A stretch of 45,949 nt of DNA from Candidatus Magasanikbacteria bacterium GW2011_GWA2_56_11 (lineage in GTDB: Bacteria; Patescibacteriota; Patescibacteriia; Magasanikbacterales; UBA922): NCBI GenBank assembly GCA_001004885.1, contig LCRX01000008.1, forward strand, positions 1 to 45,949. Reading direction: 5' to 3'. The notes beneath the pieces are model-generated. The model made no database searches. It was not told the DNA's origin and was given only the letters and a program-made list of their open reading frames with translations. Positions within the stretch are counted from its first letter, which is position 1. The number at the start of each line of letters is the position of its first letter. Below, in pieces: positions 6,902-14,570 of the stretch. Made by a program: the position numbers and the translations under genes.

Positions 6902-8035
6902 ATGAAAATCGGCATTGACGCCCGGCTTTGGGGGCCGTCCAATGGGGGATTGGGCCGGTACGTGGCCGAGCTTGTGGCGGCGCTTCAAATTCTCGACCGG
7001 AAGCATGAGTACGTGATTTTTTTGCGTCGAAATAATTTTTCCGCCTGCCCTCTGGATTTGGCCGCCCCAAATTTTACCAAAGTGGTCGCCGATATACCCT
7101 GGTACGGCTGGAAGGAACAGCTGGCTCTCACCCCGCTCATCAAGCGCGCCCGAGTAGACCTGATGCATTTTCCCCACTGGAACGTGCCATTTAGTTATCA
7201 CGATCCGTTTGTCGTTACCGTCCATGATTTAATTATGTACCATTACCCTCGGGCCGAGGCGAGCACGCTCGGTCCGGTCGGCTACTGGTGCAAAGACAAA
7301 GCGGCGCGTTTGGTTATTCGCCATGCCGTCCGCGGCGCGCGGCGTATTCTCACTACCAGTGAATTTACGCGCCGCGATATTCACGAGACTCTCGGCGTGC
7401 CGAGCGGCAAAATGACGGTAGCCTACCAGGCCCCGGCTACGTTTCGTTCGCCGGATGCGGGCGCGTCGTTTTCGGCCCCGGCCGCGCGGTCCGCGGAAAT
7501 GCCTTACGTCCTGTACGTCGGTTCGGCTTATCCGCACAAGAATTTGTCTGGTTTGCTGCGCGCCTGGCAGATTTTTTCTAAAAAAAGAGGCGCGAGCTGG
7601 CGTCTGGTGCTCGCCGGTCGGGAAGATTTTTTTTACCGGCAGCTCAAGGAGAGCGCGGCGGCAAAAGCGCTCCCCAACCTAGAGATGCTGGGGTTTGTCA
7701 GCGATCGGGAACTGCCGGCGCTGTATGCGAACGCCTCTGCGTACGTGTTTCCCAGTTTGTACGAGGGTTTCGGCCTGCCGCCGCTTGAGGCTATGCGCTA
7801 CGGAGTGCCGGTGGCAGCGGCCGATCGCGCCTGTTTGCCCGAGGTTCTCGGCGACGCCGCAGTTTACTTCAACCCGGAGGATGACCGCGAGCTGGCCGAG
7901 ACGATTGACAAACTTTTGACTGATGAGCCGCTGCGGCGGCGGCTCAAAGAAAGGGGACAAGAACGCCTAAAGCAGTATTCTTGGGGTAGATTGGCCGAGA
8001 TCACGCGTCAAGTATATGATCAAGCTCTGAAGTAA
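6902..8035 (+). CDS. Family 4 glycosyltransferase
   Basis: A 377-residue cytoplasmic or membrane-peripheral GT-B enzyme that transfers a sugar from an NDP-sugar, probably to a lipid-linked glycan or exopolysaccharide. The N-terminal half begins MKIGIDARLWGPSNGGLGRY, with the glycine-rich acceptor loop, and contains the VHDLIMYHYP block. The C-terminal half has YVLYVGSAYPHKNL and the GT4 donor-site signature EGFGLPPLE with the E-x7-E pair at residues 288 and 296. Length and layout match mannosyltransferase-like GT4 enzymes of the WbaZ/MtfB kind; donor and acceptor are not known. It has its own promoter and terminator. The start at 6902 gives the canonical N-terminus. Confidence 0.88.
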   Translation: MKIGIDARLWGPSNGGLGRYVAELVAALQILDRKHEYVIFLRRNNFSACPLDLAAPNFTKVVADIPWYGWKEQLALTPLIKRARVDLMHFPHWNVPFSYHDPFVVTVHDLIMYHYPRAEASTLGPVGYWCKDKAARLVIRHAVRGARRILTTSEFTRRDIHETLGVPSGKMTVAYQAPATFRSPDAGASFSAPAARSAEMPYVLYVGSAYPHKNLSGLLRAWQIFSKKRGASWRLVLAGREDFFYRQLKESAAAKALPNLEMLGFVSDRELPALYANASAYVFPSLYEGFGLPPLEAMRYGVPVAAADRACLPEVLGDAAVYFNPEDDRELAETIDKLLTDEPLRRRLKERGQERLKQYSWGRLAEITRQVYDQALK

Positions 8036-8060
8036 CACAGCCGTACGCTGGGCGAAGGTT

Positions 8061-8084
8061 CGGCCGCGCGGCGGCCGTTTTTTT
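8061..8084 (+). terminator. Intrinsic terminator of GT4 gene
   Basis: Stem CGGCCGC/GCGGCCG (8061-8067 with 8071-8077), loop GCG, then seven T. Confidence 0.85.
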
Positions 8085-8097
8085 GTCCGGTTTAATG

Positions 8098-8106
8098 TGT
8101 TATACT
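8098..8106 (+). promoter_or_regulatory. Extended -10 promoter
   Basis: TGTTATACT (TGn plus TATACT), just after the preceding terminator and upstream of the DUF4012 gene. It implies transcription from about 8113. Confidence 0.55.
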
Positions 8107-8142
8107 ACTCGTCAGAGTCGCTTCACGTTCAAATTTTTCTTT

Positions 8143-10632
8143 GTGGCCGTTCAGAGAGCAACAGCGCTTGTTTCCCGACGACGCGCGCCCGCAGCGCGGC
8201 GGTGTTCGCTGTGCCGCGAAACAGGACACAACAGACAAGCCCACTCGGCACCGGACCGGAGAGCCTCCGGGTATGTGGCGGTGCGGGTTAGTCCTTGCCT
8301 GCCGGTTTCGCCGCATGTGGTAGATACCGGCGCCTCCCAACCGGCGTCGGATTGGCGCGCCGCAGTGGTACCATATGCCGAACCGGTCGGTGTCGTTCGC
8401 CGGCGCGAGATAGTAGATTTGGCTGGGTTGGTGAGCCGGGCGAACCAGGAAAAGTCCGTGGCAGTTAAGCCGCCGGAGCGCAAGCGAATTGCTGTCGCCG
8501 TGGCATCATCGCTGGCGCGGGCCAGCGCCTGGCGTTTGGCATTTGCCGGTCGAATTCGAGGATTTTTTGGCATTTGCCAGGATAATTTTCAGCGCGGACT
8601 CACCGGCCGCTTGGACTGGCGCCGATGGGCCGCGAGCACTGCCATCTTACTCGTGGCCGCAACCCTGCCATTTCCGGCCATAGGGTACGTAGAGCGTATC
8701 AAGGCGGATACGCAGACGATAATAGAACACAGCACCAACGCCTTTCTCTCGCTCCAGTCGTCTACTGTGGCCGCGCTGTCCACCAATATTCCCCAGGCCG
8801 AGCACGACCTGAATGCCGCCTTAAAATCATTCGGCGATGCCGAAGAGCTCATTGACAAGGAATACCGGGCTTTGGTCTATGTGGCCAGTCTTTTGCCGGT
8901 AGTGGGTAAAAAGGTCTCTAGCCGTCAGCATCTGCTAACGGCCGGGCATCATGTAGCTTTGGGTAATACCTATCTCGTAAAAGGAGCGGACGAAGCCGTG
9001 CAATCCGCCGCCCAGCCCTTGGTAGACCGGCTCGCGCTGGTGCGCGCGCATATGCGCAGCGCGATCCCCCAGTATGAGGCGGCGCTCAACGAGCTGTCGC
9101 ATGTCGACTCCACCGCCCTTCCGGTCGAGTACCAGGATTCGTTTGCCGAATTTAAGGTGCTCTTCTCCACTTTCATTGACGATATGGGGGATCTGGCGGC
9201 AGTCATGTCCGGTTTGGAAACAATGCTCGGGAGTACGGATTTTAAGCGTTATTTGGTCGTCTTTCAGAATCATCACGAACTGCGACCGGCAGGCGGCTTT
9301 GTCGGCAGCTTTGCCGTGGTAGATATACAAAAAGGCAAGCTGCTTAACGTCGAAGTGCCTGGCGGCGGCAGCTATGATCTGCAGGGGCAGCTCAACGCCT
9401 TTATCAAACCGCCCATACCGCTTCAGTTGGTGAATTACCGGTGGGAATTTCAGGATGCCAACTGGTTTCCCGACTTTCCCTCTTCGGCCAAGAAGCTGGC
9501 CTGGTTTTACCAAGCTAGCCGCGGCACGACCGTGGACGGAGTAATCGCCGTCAACGCCTCGGTCTTGGAGCGCGTTCTCAAAATACTCGGGCCGGTCTAC
9601 AGCCAGGATTTCGATTTGCTGCTGAACTCGGACCAGGCGTTGCAAAATTTGCAGATGCAAGTTGAGTCGGACTATGACAAAGAAAAAAACCAACCGAAAG
9701 CGGCGGTAGCGGCGATCCTTTCGCAGCTCATTGACAGTTTGGGCGCGGTGAAACCCGACGAGATTCTGGGGTTGGTAACAGAACTCGATGAGGCGCTCGC
9801 GGGCAAAGAGATACAGGTGTACGCGGCCGATGAACAGGTACAGCGGGAGTGGCGCGAATTCGGCTGGACTGGAGAAATCGCGCCGGTCGCTCCGGCCCAG
9901 GATTATCTTTTGGTGGTCAACACCAACGTCGGCGGCGGTAAAAGCGACGCCAGAATGCAACAGACTGTAGAGCACGAGGCTTTGGTCCAGCCGAATGGCT
10001 CCATAATTGACACCGTCATCGTGCGCCGGCGTCATGAAGGCGACCGGGCCGAAGTTTTTTACGGACAACCGAATATTGATTATTTACGCTTGTATGTCCC
10101 GGCGGGGGCCGAGCTTATCGCGGCCGGCGGTTTTACTTTTCCGGAAGAGGAATCTTTTTTGGTGCCGGAAGAGTGGTACCAGGACGACAGCGATCTGGCG
10201 CAGCTCGAAGTTGACGAAGGCATCCACGTAGAAAGCGGGACTCGTCTAACGCGCGAATTCGGCAAAACTGTTTTTGGCAATTGGCTGGTCGTCGAGCCTG
10301 GAGAAGAAGCGGAAGTGTGGTTTACTTACCGGTTGCCTTTCTCCGCTTTTGACGCGAGTTCACAGGCGAGTCCGCGCTCCGAAAGCCCGTCATGGACGGC
10401 CGCGGGTTGGCGGCCAGGCAGGGCCGCCGCTTCGGCGACCTCCAGGTACAGTTTGGTGGTTCAAAAACAATCCGGCTCCGAGAGCGTTTTTTCCACTCAG
10501 ATCATTTATCCGTCCGGCTGGCAGCCAGTATGGCGCACGAGCGAGGACTTGGCGCTGGGCCGTAATGGCGCCGCTTTGTCGGCCAAATTAGAGAGTGATT
10601 TGGCCGTAGGCGTAGTCATGGAAAAAAAATAA
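8143..10632 (+). CDS. DUF4012 membrane protein
   Basis: A large DUF4012 protein, a family common in Patescibacteria and Actinobacteria and of unknown biochemical role. With a GTG start at 8143 it has 829 residues. An arginine- and proline-rich N-terminal region of low conservation is followed by one membrane segment (about residues 162-184, in WAASTAILLVAATLPFPAI) and a long extracytoplasmic part. The DUF4012 core starts near FKRYLVVFQNHHELRPAGGF (about residue 367). The start is uncertain: the reading frame is open back to before the -10 box, the region 8143-8330 has weak coding character, and no Shine-Dalgarno or ATG settles it. The stop is one base before the next start, so the two genes are co-transcribed. 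Confidence 0.8.
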   Translation: MAVQRATALVSRRRAPAARRCSLCRETGHNRQAHSAPDRRASGYVAVRVSPCLPVSPHVVDTGASQPASDWRAAVVPYAEPVGVVRRREIVDLAGLVSRANQEKSVAVKPPERKRIAVAVASSLARASAWRLAFAGRIRGFFGICQDNFQRGLTGRLDWRRWAASTAILLVAATLPFPAIGYVERIKADTQTIIEHSTNAFLSLQSSTVAALSTNIPQAEHDLNAALKSFGDAEELIDKEYRALVYVASLLPVVGKKVSSRQHLLTAGHHVALGNTYLVKGADEAVQSAAQPLVDRLALVRAHMRSAIPQYEAALNELSHVDSTALPVEYQDSFAEFKVLFSTFIDDMGDLAAVMSGLETMLGSTDFKRYLVVFQNHHELRPAGGFVGSFAVVDIQKGKLLNVEVPGGGSYDLQGQLNAFIKPPIPLQLVNYRWEFQDANWFPDFPSSAKKLAWFYQASRGTTVDGVIAVNASVLERVLKILGPVYSQDFDLLLNSDQALQNLQMQVESDYDKEKNQPKAAVAAILSQLIDSLGAVKPDEILGLVTELDEALAGKEIQVYAADEQVQREWREFGWTGEIAPVAPAQDYLLVVNTNVGGGKSDARMQQTVEHEALVQPNGSIIDTVIVRRRHEGDRAEVFYGQPNIDYLRLYVPAGAELIAAGGFTFPEEESFLVPEEWYQDDSDLAQLEVDEGIHVESGTRLTREFGKTVFGNWLVVEPGEEAEVWFTYRLPFSAFDASSQASPRSESPSWTAAGWRPGRAAASATSRYSLVVQKQSGSESVFSTQIIYPSGWQPVWRTSEDLALGRNGAALSAKLESDLAVGVVMEKK

Positions 10633-10633
10633 T

Positions 10634-12598
10634 ATGTCCCCTAAACCAAAAAGCAAACCAGCCGATCTTCCGCCCGATAAAGCAGCTATCCCCGCCGGCG
10701 AACGCCATTTTGTGAAAAAAACTCTATCGCCCGAGACCTCGGTGGAGGCGGCTGCCAAGGGCAGCCCGCGAGATGAAAGCCAGGGCGCGCCGCCGTCTTT
10801 GACTGTTAAAGGCCAGCGCAAGTCCGGCTCTTTTAGGGACGATCGGGTAACCGGGCAGCTGTTGTCCATCTATGAAAACAGCGACGGCACCTTGCCGGAT
10901 ATGAAAACGTTTGAAAAACGTGCGTCCCATTCGGTGTGGCGGGTTTTCGCCTTTGGGGTCGCGGCCTTTCTAACCGCGGCCGGGATTTATTTCGGCTGGC
11001 AGACATTTTTTTCACCGGGAACGAAATTTAGCGCCAACGACGTGCTTCTTTCGCTTATCGGACCGGAGAGAATCGCGGTCGCCGACGAGGTAACATTTCG
11101 GATACGGTACCGCAATTCTGAACGGGTGCCGCTCGATAGCGCGCAGCTTGAGGTGGCGTACCCGGCCGGGTTTGCCGTCTCCCGCGTCAGCTTACCGGCA
11201 GACAACGAAGCGCAGACCGTCTGGAAACTCGGCACTCTGGAAGCTGGCGCCGGGGGGGAAGTGGAAATTTCGGGCCGTCTTTACGGCAGTCTGGGCGAAA
11301 CGCAGTCGCTGCGGACTTTTTTGAATTATACTCCGAGCAATTTTAATTCGGAGTTCCAAAAAATAGCCACGCTGTCCGTAGCTTTGACCGAGAGCCCGAT
11401 CGAGTTTACCGTGAGCTCCCCAGAGTCTGTCGCCCCTGGTGAAGCGGCCCGTTTTGTCGTCTCTCTCAGACCGCGAGGCGCGTCCGCTGTGCCGCTTTTT
11501 CTCACTCTCGATCCCGGACCGCTATTCGAGAAGAAGCAGTCCTCCCTGGAGAGCGACCAAAACGAACCCTACCGCTGGACATTGGGATCTTTGAGCGAAG
11601 CCAAAGAAATAGATTTGTCCGGAGTATTTGCTCCGGCAGCGGCGGCTACAGAGCAAAAACTGACTTTTCAGGTGTTGGGCCGCCTGAGCGGCAAACCAGA
11701 CAGCGCCCCATTTGTCATGGCCAGCCTGGAGCGGCCGGTGCGCGTACTGGAGTCCTCGCTTGAAACCAAGCTCGCGATTAACGGCGCCACGGAGAAACTG
11801 GCGCTGTCTCCGGGCGATACTTTGAACGCCACTATAGCCGTAAAGAACAACGGCTCGAGCGACTTTCCCCATGCGCGGGTGCGTTTTGTGATCGACGCCC
11901 CAGCCTATAACGACAAGAGTATTCTTTACTGGAATAAATTGGAGGAGGCGCATAACGGCCAGGTCGTCGGGGAAAAAATAGATGACGCCACCCGGCGGGG
12001 GATTATTACCTGGAGCGAGGAACAGGTGCCGGAGCTGGCCCGGCTCAAGCCGGGGGAGGAAGTCGTTTTCGAGGTCGCGTTGCCCCTCAAAAGCGGCGTT
12101 GAAACGAGTCTGGTAAACTATGCGACGCATCGTTTGCTGGCGCAACTCGAGGTCCAATACGAGGGTGCCAACGCGCCCGAAGTGCGCCGCGGGGGCACTA
12201 TAGACATGACGCTTAATTCTGACCTGGCGATCGAGGTACGCGACGAGATCTCTGCCCTCGATTCGGATACTTATCGTGTTACCTGGCTGCTTACCAATAG
12301 TTTCCACGAGCTTAAGGACATAATACTAGAGGCCGAGGTCTACGGCGACGTTTCCGTCGCCGAGTCGGAGTTTGTCGTGCCGGCCGGTACGGCTGTCTTC
12401 GATCAAAAGACCGGGCGTCTAACTTGGCGCTTGGACAGCCTGCCGACCAGCGTTGACGTGGCCGCCTTGGAGTTTACCTTGAAGTTGAACCAAAAAAATC
12501 CGACCCAGGAGAATCTGACTTCCAAAGTCCGGGTAACGGCAACAGACGCGGTAACCGGGGAGACGGTTGAGAGGGCAGGGGAGGAGATACTGCTTTGA
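10634..12598 (+). CDS. Membrane-anchored repeat protein
   Basis: A 654-residue protein of unknown function, translated immediately after the DUF4012 gene (TAA, one base, ATG). A charged cytoplasmic N-terminus of about 100 residues precedes one membrane segment (about 101-123, VWRVFAFGVAAFLTAAGIYF). The rest is exported and built from several beta-sandwich repeats resembling DUF11/CARDB-like domains: phrases such as SPESVAPGEAARFVVSLR, LALSPGDTLNATIAVKNNG and YRVTWLLTNSFHELKDI recur at about 120-130-residue spacing. It has no cysteine in the exported part. Coupling to the DUF4012 protein suggests that the two act together at the cell surface. Confidence 0.75.
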   Translation: MSPKPKSKPADLPPDKAAIPAGERHFVKKTLSPETSVEAAAKGSPRDESQGAPPSLTVKGQRKSGSFRDDRVTGQLLSIYENSDGTLPDMKTFEKRASHSVWRVFAFGVAAFLTAAGIYFGWQTFFSPGTKFSANDVLLSLIGPERIAVADEVTFRIRYRNSERVPLDSAQLEVAYPAGFAVSRVSLPADNEAQTVWKLGTLEAGAGGEVEISGRLYGSLGETQSLRTFLNYTPSNFNSEFQKIATLSVALTESPIEFTVSSPESVAPGEAARFVVSLRPRGASAVPLFLTLDPGPLFEKKQSSLESDQNEPYRWTLGSLSEAKEIDLSGVFAPAAAATEQKLTFQVLGRLSGKPDSAPFVMASLERPVRVLESSLETKLAINGATEKLALSPGDTLNATIAVKNNGSSDFPHARVRFVIDAPAYNDKSILYWNKLEEAHNGQVVGEKIDDATRRGIITWSEEQVPELARLKPGEEVVFEVALPLKSGVETSLVNYATHRLLAQLEVQYEGANAPEVRRGGTIDMTLNSDLAIEVRDEISALDSDTYRVTWLLTNSFHELKDIILEAEVYGDVSVAESEFVVPAGTAVFDQKTGRLTWRLDSLPTSVDVAALEFTLKLNQKNPTQENLTSKVRVTATDAVTGETVERAGEEILL

Positions 12599-12641
12599 GA
12601 TTACTCTCCGACGGCAAAAATTGGCGCTGACAGGAACGGTG

Positions 12642-12713
12642 TGCCCTCGCCAGGAATCGAACCCGGATCAACAGCTTCGAAGGCTGCTGTGTTATCCGTT
12701 ACACCACGAGGGC
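12642..12713 (-). tRNA. tRNA-Arg(UCG)
   Basis: A 72-base cloverleaf: acceptor GCCCTCG/CGAGGGC, D arm GTGT/ACAC, anticodon stem GCAGC/GCTGT with loop CTTCGAA (anticodon UCG, reading CGA), 4-base variable loop, T arm CCGGG-TTCGATT-CCTGG, discriminator A. CCA is not encoded. Confidence 0.93.
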
Positions 12714-12724
12714 CGTAATATAGT

Positions 12725-12752
12725 ACGCCCAGCACGAAACCGTGCTGGGCGT
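12725..12752. other. Perfect 12-bp hairpin between two tRNAs
   Basis: ACGCCCAGCACG, loop AAAC, CGTGCTGGGCGT. There is no T-run on either side, so it is more likely an RNA-processing or stabilising hairpin between tRNA-Lys and tRNA-Arg in a common precursor than a terminator. Confidence 0.5.
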
Positions 12753-12755
12753 CTG

Positions 12756-12828
12756 TGGATCGGGTGGGGATCGAACCCACGACCGTTGGCTTAAGAGGCC
12801 ACTGCTCTACCAGCTGAGCTACCGATCC
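12756..12828 (-). tRNA. tRNA-Lys(CUU)
   Basis: A 73-base cloverleaf: acceptor GGATCGG/CCGATCC, D arm GCTC-AGCTGGTA-GAGC, anticodon loop CTCTTAA (anticodon CUU, reading AAG), T arm GTGGG-TTCGATC-CCCAC, discriminator A. The first anticodon-stem pair is a G-A mismatch. CCA is not encoded. It lies downstream of rnc on the same strand. Confidence 0.93.
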
Positions 12829-12854
12829 ATTCGTGCGCAGTTAAAGGATCAAGT

Positions 12855-13616
12855 TTACCCAATAGGATCCCCGGCCCGGCGTTCGATAATCGCCACCTTT
12901 GGTCCCTTCCAGCCCTTCATTCGGAGACCTTTTTCGGCCGCTTCGGTCTGGGCTTCCTGCTTGCTCATACCCTCGCCTTCGGCCACCTTTTCTTTGCCGA
13001 GATAGATGCCGACGATAAAATGTTTTTCGTGGTCCGGGCCTTCTTCTTTTAGGACCTTGTATGTCGGTGTAACGCCGACGATTTCTTGCGCCGCTTCCTG
13101 AAAGCGGGATTTGGGATCCATCCACAGACCCAGCTCAAGTACGGTGGGAAGCCGGGTGATCACCCAGCGCGTAATGAACTGCTTGGCGATGTCCATGCCC
13201 CGGTCCAGGTATACGGAGCCAATTACCGCCTCGAGCGCGTTGGCCAGAATGTAACCGCGCGCTTTCGTATTTACGTCTTTGGCCTCGCCGTGACTCAAAA
13301 AAAGGTAGGGTTCGAGGTCGATCTCTTGGGCTACGGCCGCGCAGGTGTTGGCGTTTACCAGCGCCGCGCGCCAGTTCGTGAGTTCGCCTTCCGGATTAAG
13401 ATAGTTCTCGAACAGGTATTCGGTAACTACGAGTTCCAAAACGGCGTCGCCCAAAAATTCGAGGCGTTCGTTATGGGCGAGGGGAAAGTCGCGGTTTTCG
13501 TTTAGATAAGAGCGGTGGACCAGAGCCTGCACCAATAAGTCCGAATTGACGAACTTAACGCCGATTTTATCCTCGAGAGCGGCGAAGTTTTTTTCCGTGT
13601 AAGCGGGATGGGGCAT
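12855..13616 (-). CDS. rnc: Ribonuclease III
   Basis: Cuts double-stranded RNA in rRNA precursors and structured transcripts. The 253-residue protein has the RNase III signature NERLEFLGDAVL (residues 49-60, catalytic Glu53 and Asp57) and a C-terminal double-stranded RNA-binding domain from about residue 170 (DPKSRFQEAAQEI ... SKQEAQTEAAEKGL). The second metal-binding block reads ILANALEAVIGSVYLD (123-138): Glu129 is kept, but the position equivalent to E. coli Asp114 is Asn126. It is the last protein gene of the minus-strand rpmF-nusB-rnc cluster, with two tRNA genes downstream. The start MPHPAY follows nusB by 25 bases. Confidence 0.94.
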   Translation of the reverse strand: MPHPAYTEKNFAALEDKIGVKFVNSDLLVQALVHRSYLNENRDFPLAHNERLEFLGDAVLELVVTEYLFENYLNPEGELTNWRAALVNANTCAAVAQEIDLEPYLFLSHGEAKDVNTKARGYILANALEAVIGSVYLDRGMDIAKQFITRWVITRLPTVLELGLWMDPKSRFQEAAQEIVGVTPTYKVLKEEGPDHEKHFIVGIYLGKEKVAEGEGMSKQEAQTEAAEKGLRMKGWKGPKVAIIERRAGDPIG

Positions 13617-13641
13617 AAATTGATAATTTTTGGCGCCGGAC

Positions 13642-14115
13642 TTACCCGGCCGCGGCCGGCTGGTTTTCTTTATCGTCGTTCGGCTTTATTTCGCCGCCCC
13701 TAATCATATCATTGTACATAGCGCCGAGAATCCCATTCACGAACTTGCCCGAACTCGGTCCGCCATATGATTTGGCCAGTTCGATGGCTTCGTTGATGGC
13801 CACCTTGGGCGGTATGTTTTCGGCAAATTTGAGTTCGTAGACTCCGGTTCGCAGAATGTTGCGATCCACGAGAGACATGTCCTCCATGGGCCAGCTCGGC
13901 GCGTACTCGCGGATGAGCGCGTCAATGTCGGCCCGGCGTTCGATAACACCTTCAAGCGTAGCCTTAATGTAGTCGGCGGTATCCTCTATACCGGCGCCAA
14001 ACTCGGCCATGATTTCGTCAAGAATGGCCGGAACCGCTGCCGTGGGCCCTCCGCGGAAATCCCACTGGTAAAGAGTCTGCATTATCACGGAGCGCGCCAA
14101 GTGCCGTTTGGACAT
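13642..14115 (-). CDS. nusB: Transcription antitermination factor NusB
   Basis: Binds boxA RNA together with ribosomal protein S10 and promotes read-through of rRNA operons. The 157-residue all-helical protein shows the family blocks SKRHLARSVIMQTLYQWDF at the N-terminus, LIREYAPSWPMEDMSLVDRNIL in the middle, and PPKVAINEAIELAKSYGG with SGKFVNGILGA at the C-terminus. A short charged tail (about 15 residues) extends beyond the usual end. It is placed between rpmF (13 bases away) and rnc, so translation and rRNA maturation functions are grouped. Confidence 0.94.
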   Translation of the reverse strand: MSKRHLARSVIMQTLYQWDFRGGPTAAVPAILDEIMAEFGAGIEDTADYIKATLEGVIERRADIDALIREYAPSWPMEDMSLVDRNILRTGVYELKFAENIPPKVAINEAIELAKSYGGPSSGKFVNGILGAMYNDMIRGGEIKPNDDKENQPAAAG

Positions 14116-14128
14116 ACGCTGAAGAGGT

Positions 14129-14338
14129 TTAGGCGCGTCGGCGCAGTTTTCGGTCGGCGCGTTTTTGCGTGTCCACTACCTTTCGCCCCCGGTATGATCC
14201 GCATTTGGGGCAGGCGTGGTGGGGGCGGACCGCGGCTCCGCACTCGGAGCATTTCCCAAACTCGGCCGGTTTGAGGGCGAAGTGGGCGGCGCGTTCACGT
14301 TTGGAGCGGGAAGTCCGGCGCTTGGAGGGAAGACCCAT
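14129..14338 (-). CDS. rpmF: 50S ribosomal protein bL32
   Basis: A 69-residue ribosomal protein. It begins MGLPSKRRTSRSKRERAAH and carries a zinc ribbon with cysteines at 30, 33, 43 and 46 (CSEC and CPKC), then a basic tail. I chose ATG 14338 over an in-frame ATG nine bases upstream because bL32 normally starts M-x-P-K-R-x-T/S-S. It is the first gene of the rpmF-nusB-rnc cluster, with a good promoter about 30 bases upstream. Confidence 0.94.
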   Translation of the reverse strand: MGLPSKRRTSRSKRERAAHFALKPAEFGKCSECGAAVRPHHACPKCGSYRGRKVVDTQKRADRKLRRRA

Positions 14339-14367
14339 AAAAAACAATTAGCAAGTAACTGCGGCTA

Positions 14368-14396
14368 AGTATACACGAACCGCCGGATAAAATCAA
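14368..14396 (-). promoter_or_regulatory. Promoter of rpmF-nusB-rnc
   Basis: Minus strand: TTGATT (14391-14396), 17-base spacer, TATACT (14368-14373); a leader of about 25 bases precedes rpmF. Confidence 0.75.
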
Positions 14397-14414
14397 GAGG
14401 ATCGGCTGCCCGGG

Positions 14415-14443
14415 TTGCCTGCCGGACGGTTTTTGGCTATTAT
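14415..14443 (+). promoter_or_regulatory. Possible promoter upstream of femAB
   Basis: TTGCCT (14415-14420), 17 bases, TATTAT (14438-14443). Transcription would begin near 14450, so the following 84-base pseudoknot-like repeat would form the 5' untranslated region of the femAB transcript. Confidence 0.55.
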
Positions 14444-14464
14444 ACACCCTATAGAGAACTCACA

Positions 14465-14548
14465 GTGAGTTCCCCCCTTTCGCCTCAAACATAGACTGGT
14501 TTTCACGGCCCCAAAACTCGCTCTTACAGGCTCAGACATTGGTGCCGT
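14465..14548 (+). repeat. 84-base pseudoknot-like repeat, copy 1
   Basis: It matches copy 2 (16144-16227) at 80 of 84 positions without gaps. GTGAGTT at its start can pair with AACTCGC inside the loop (one U-G), while AGACTGGTTTTCACGGC pairs only partly with the sequence after it (GCCGT and a run of A), so the second stem is degraded here. It directly precedes femAB on the same strand. Confidence 0.7.
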
Positions 14549-14570
14549 AAAAATCCGCCAGGCGAGTTTT

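Noticed and set aside
8935-10068. Long minus-strand open frame opposite the DUF4012 gene
   Set aside because: High GC content opens antisense frames; the sequence has no domain and the plus strand carries a clear DUF4012 protein.
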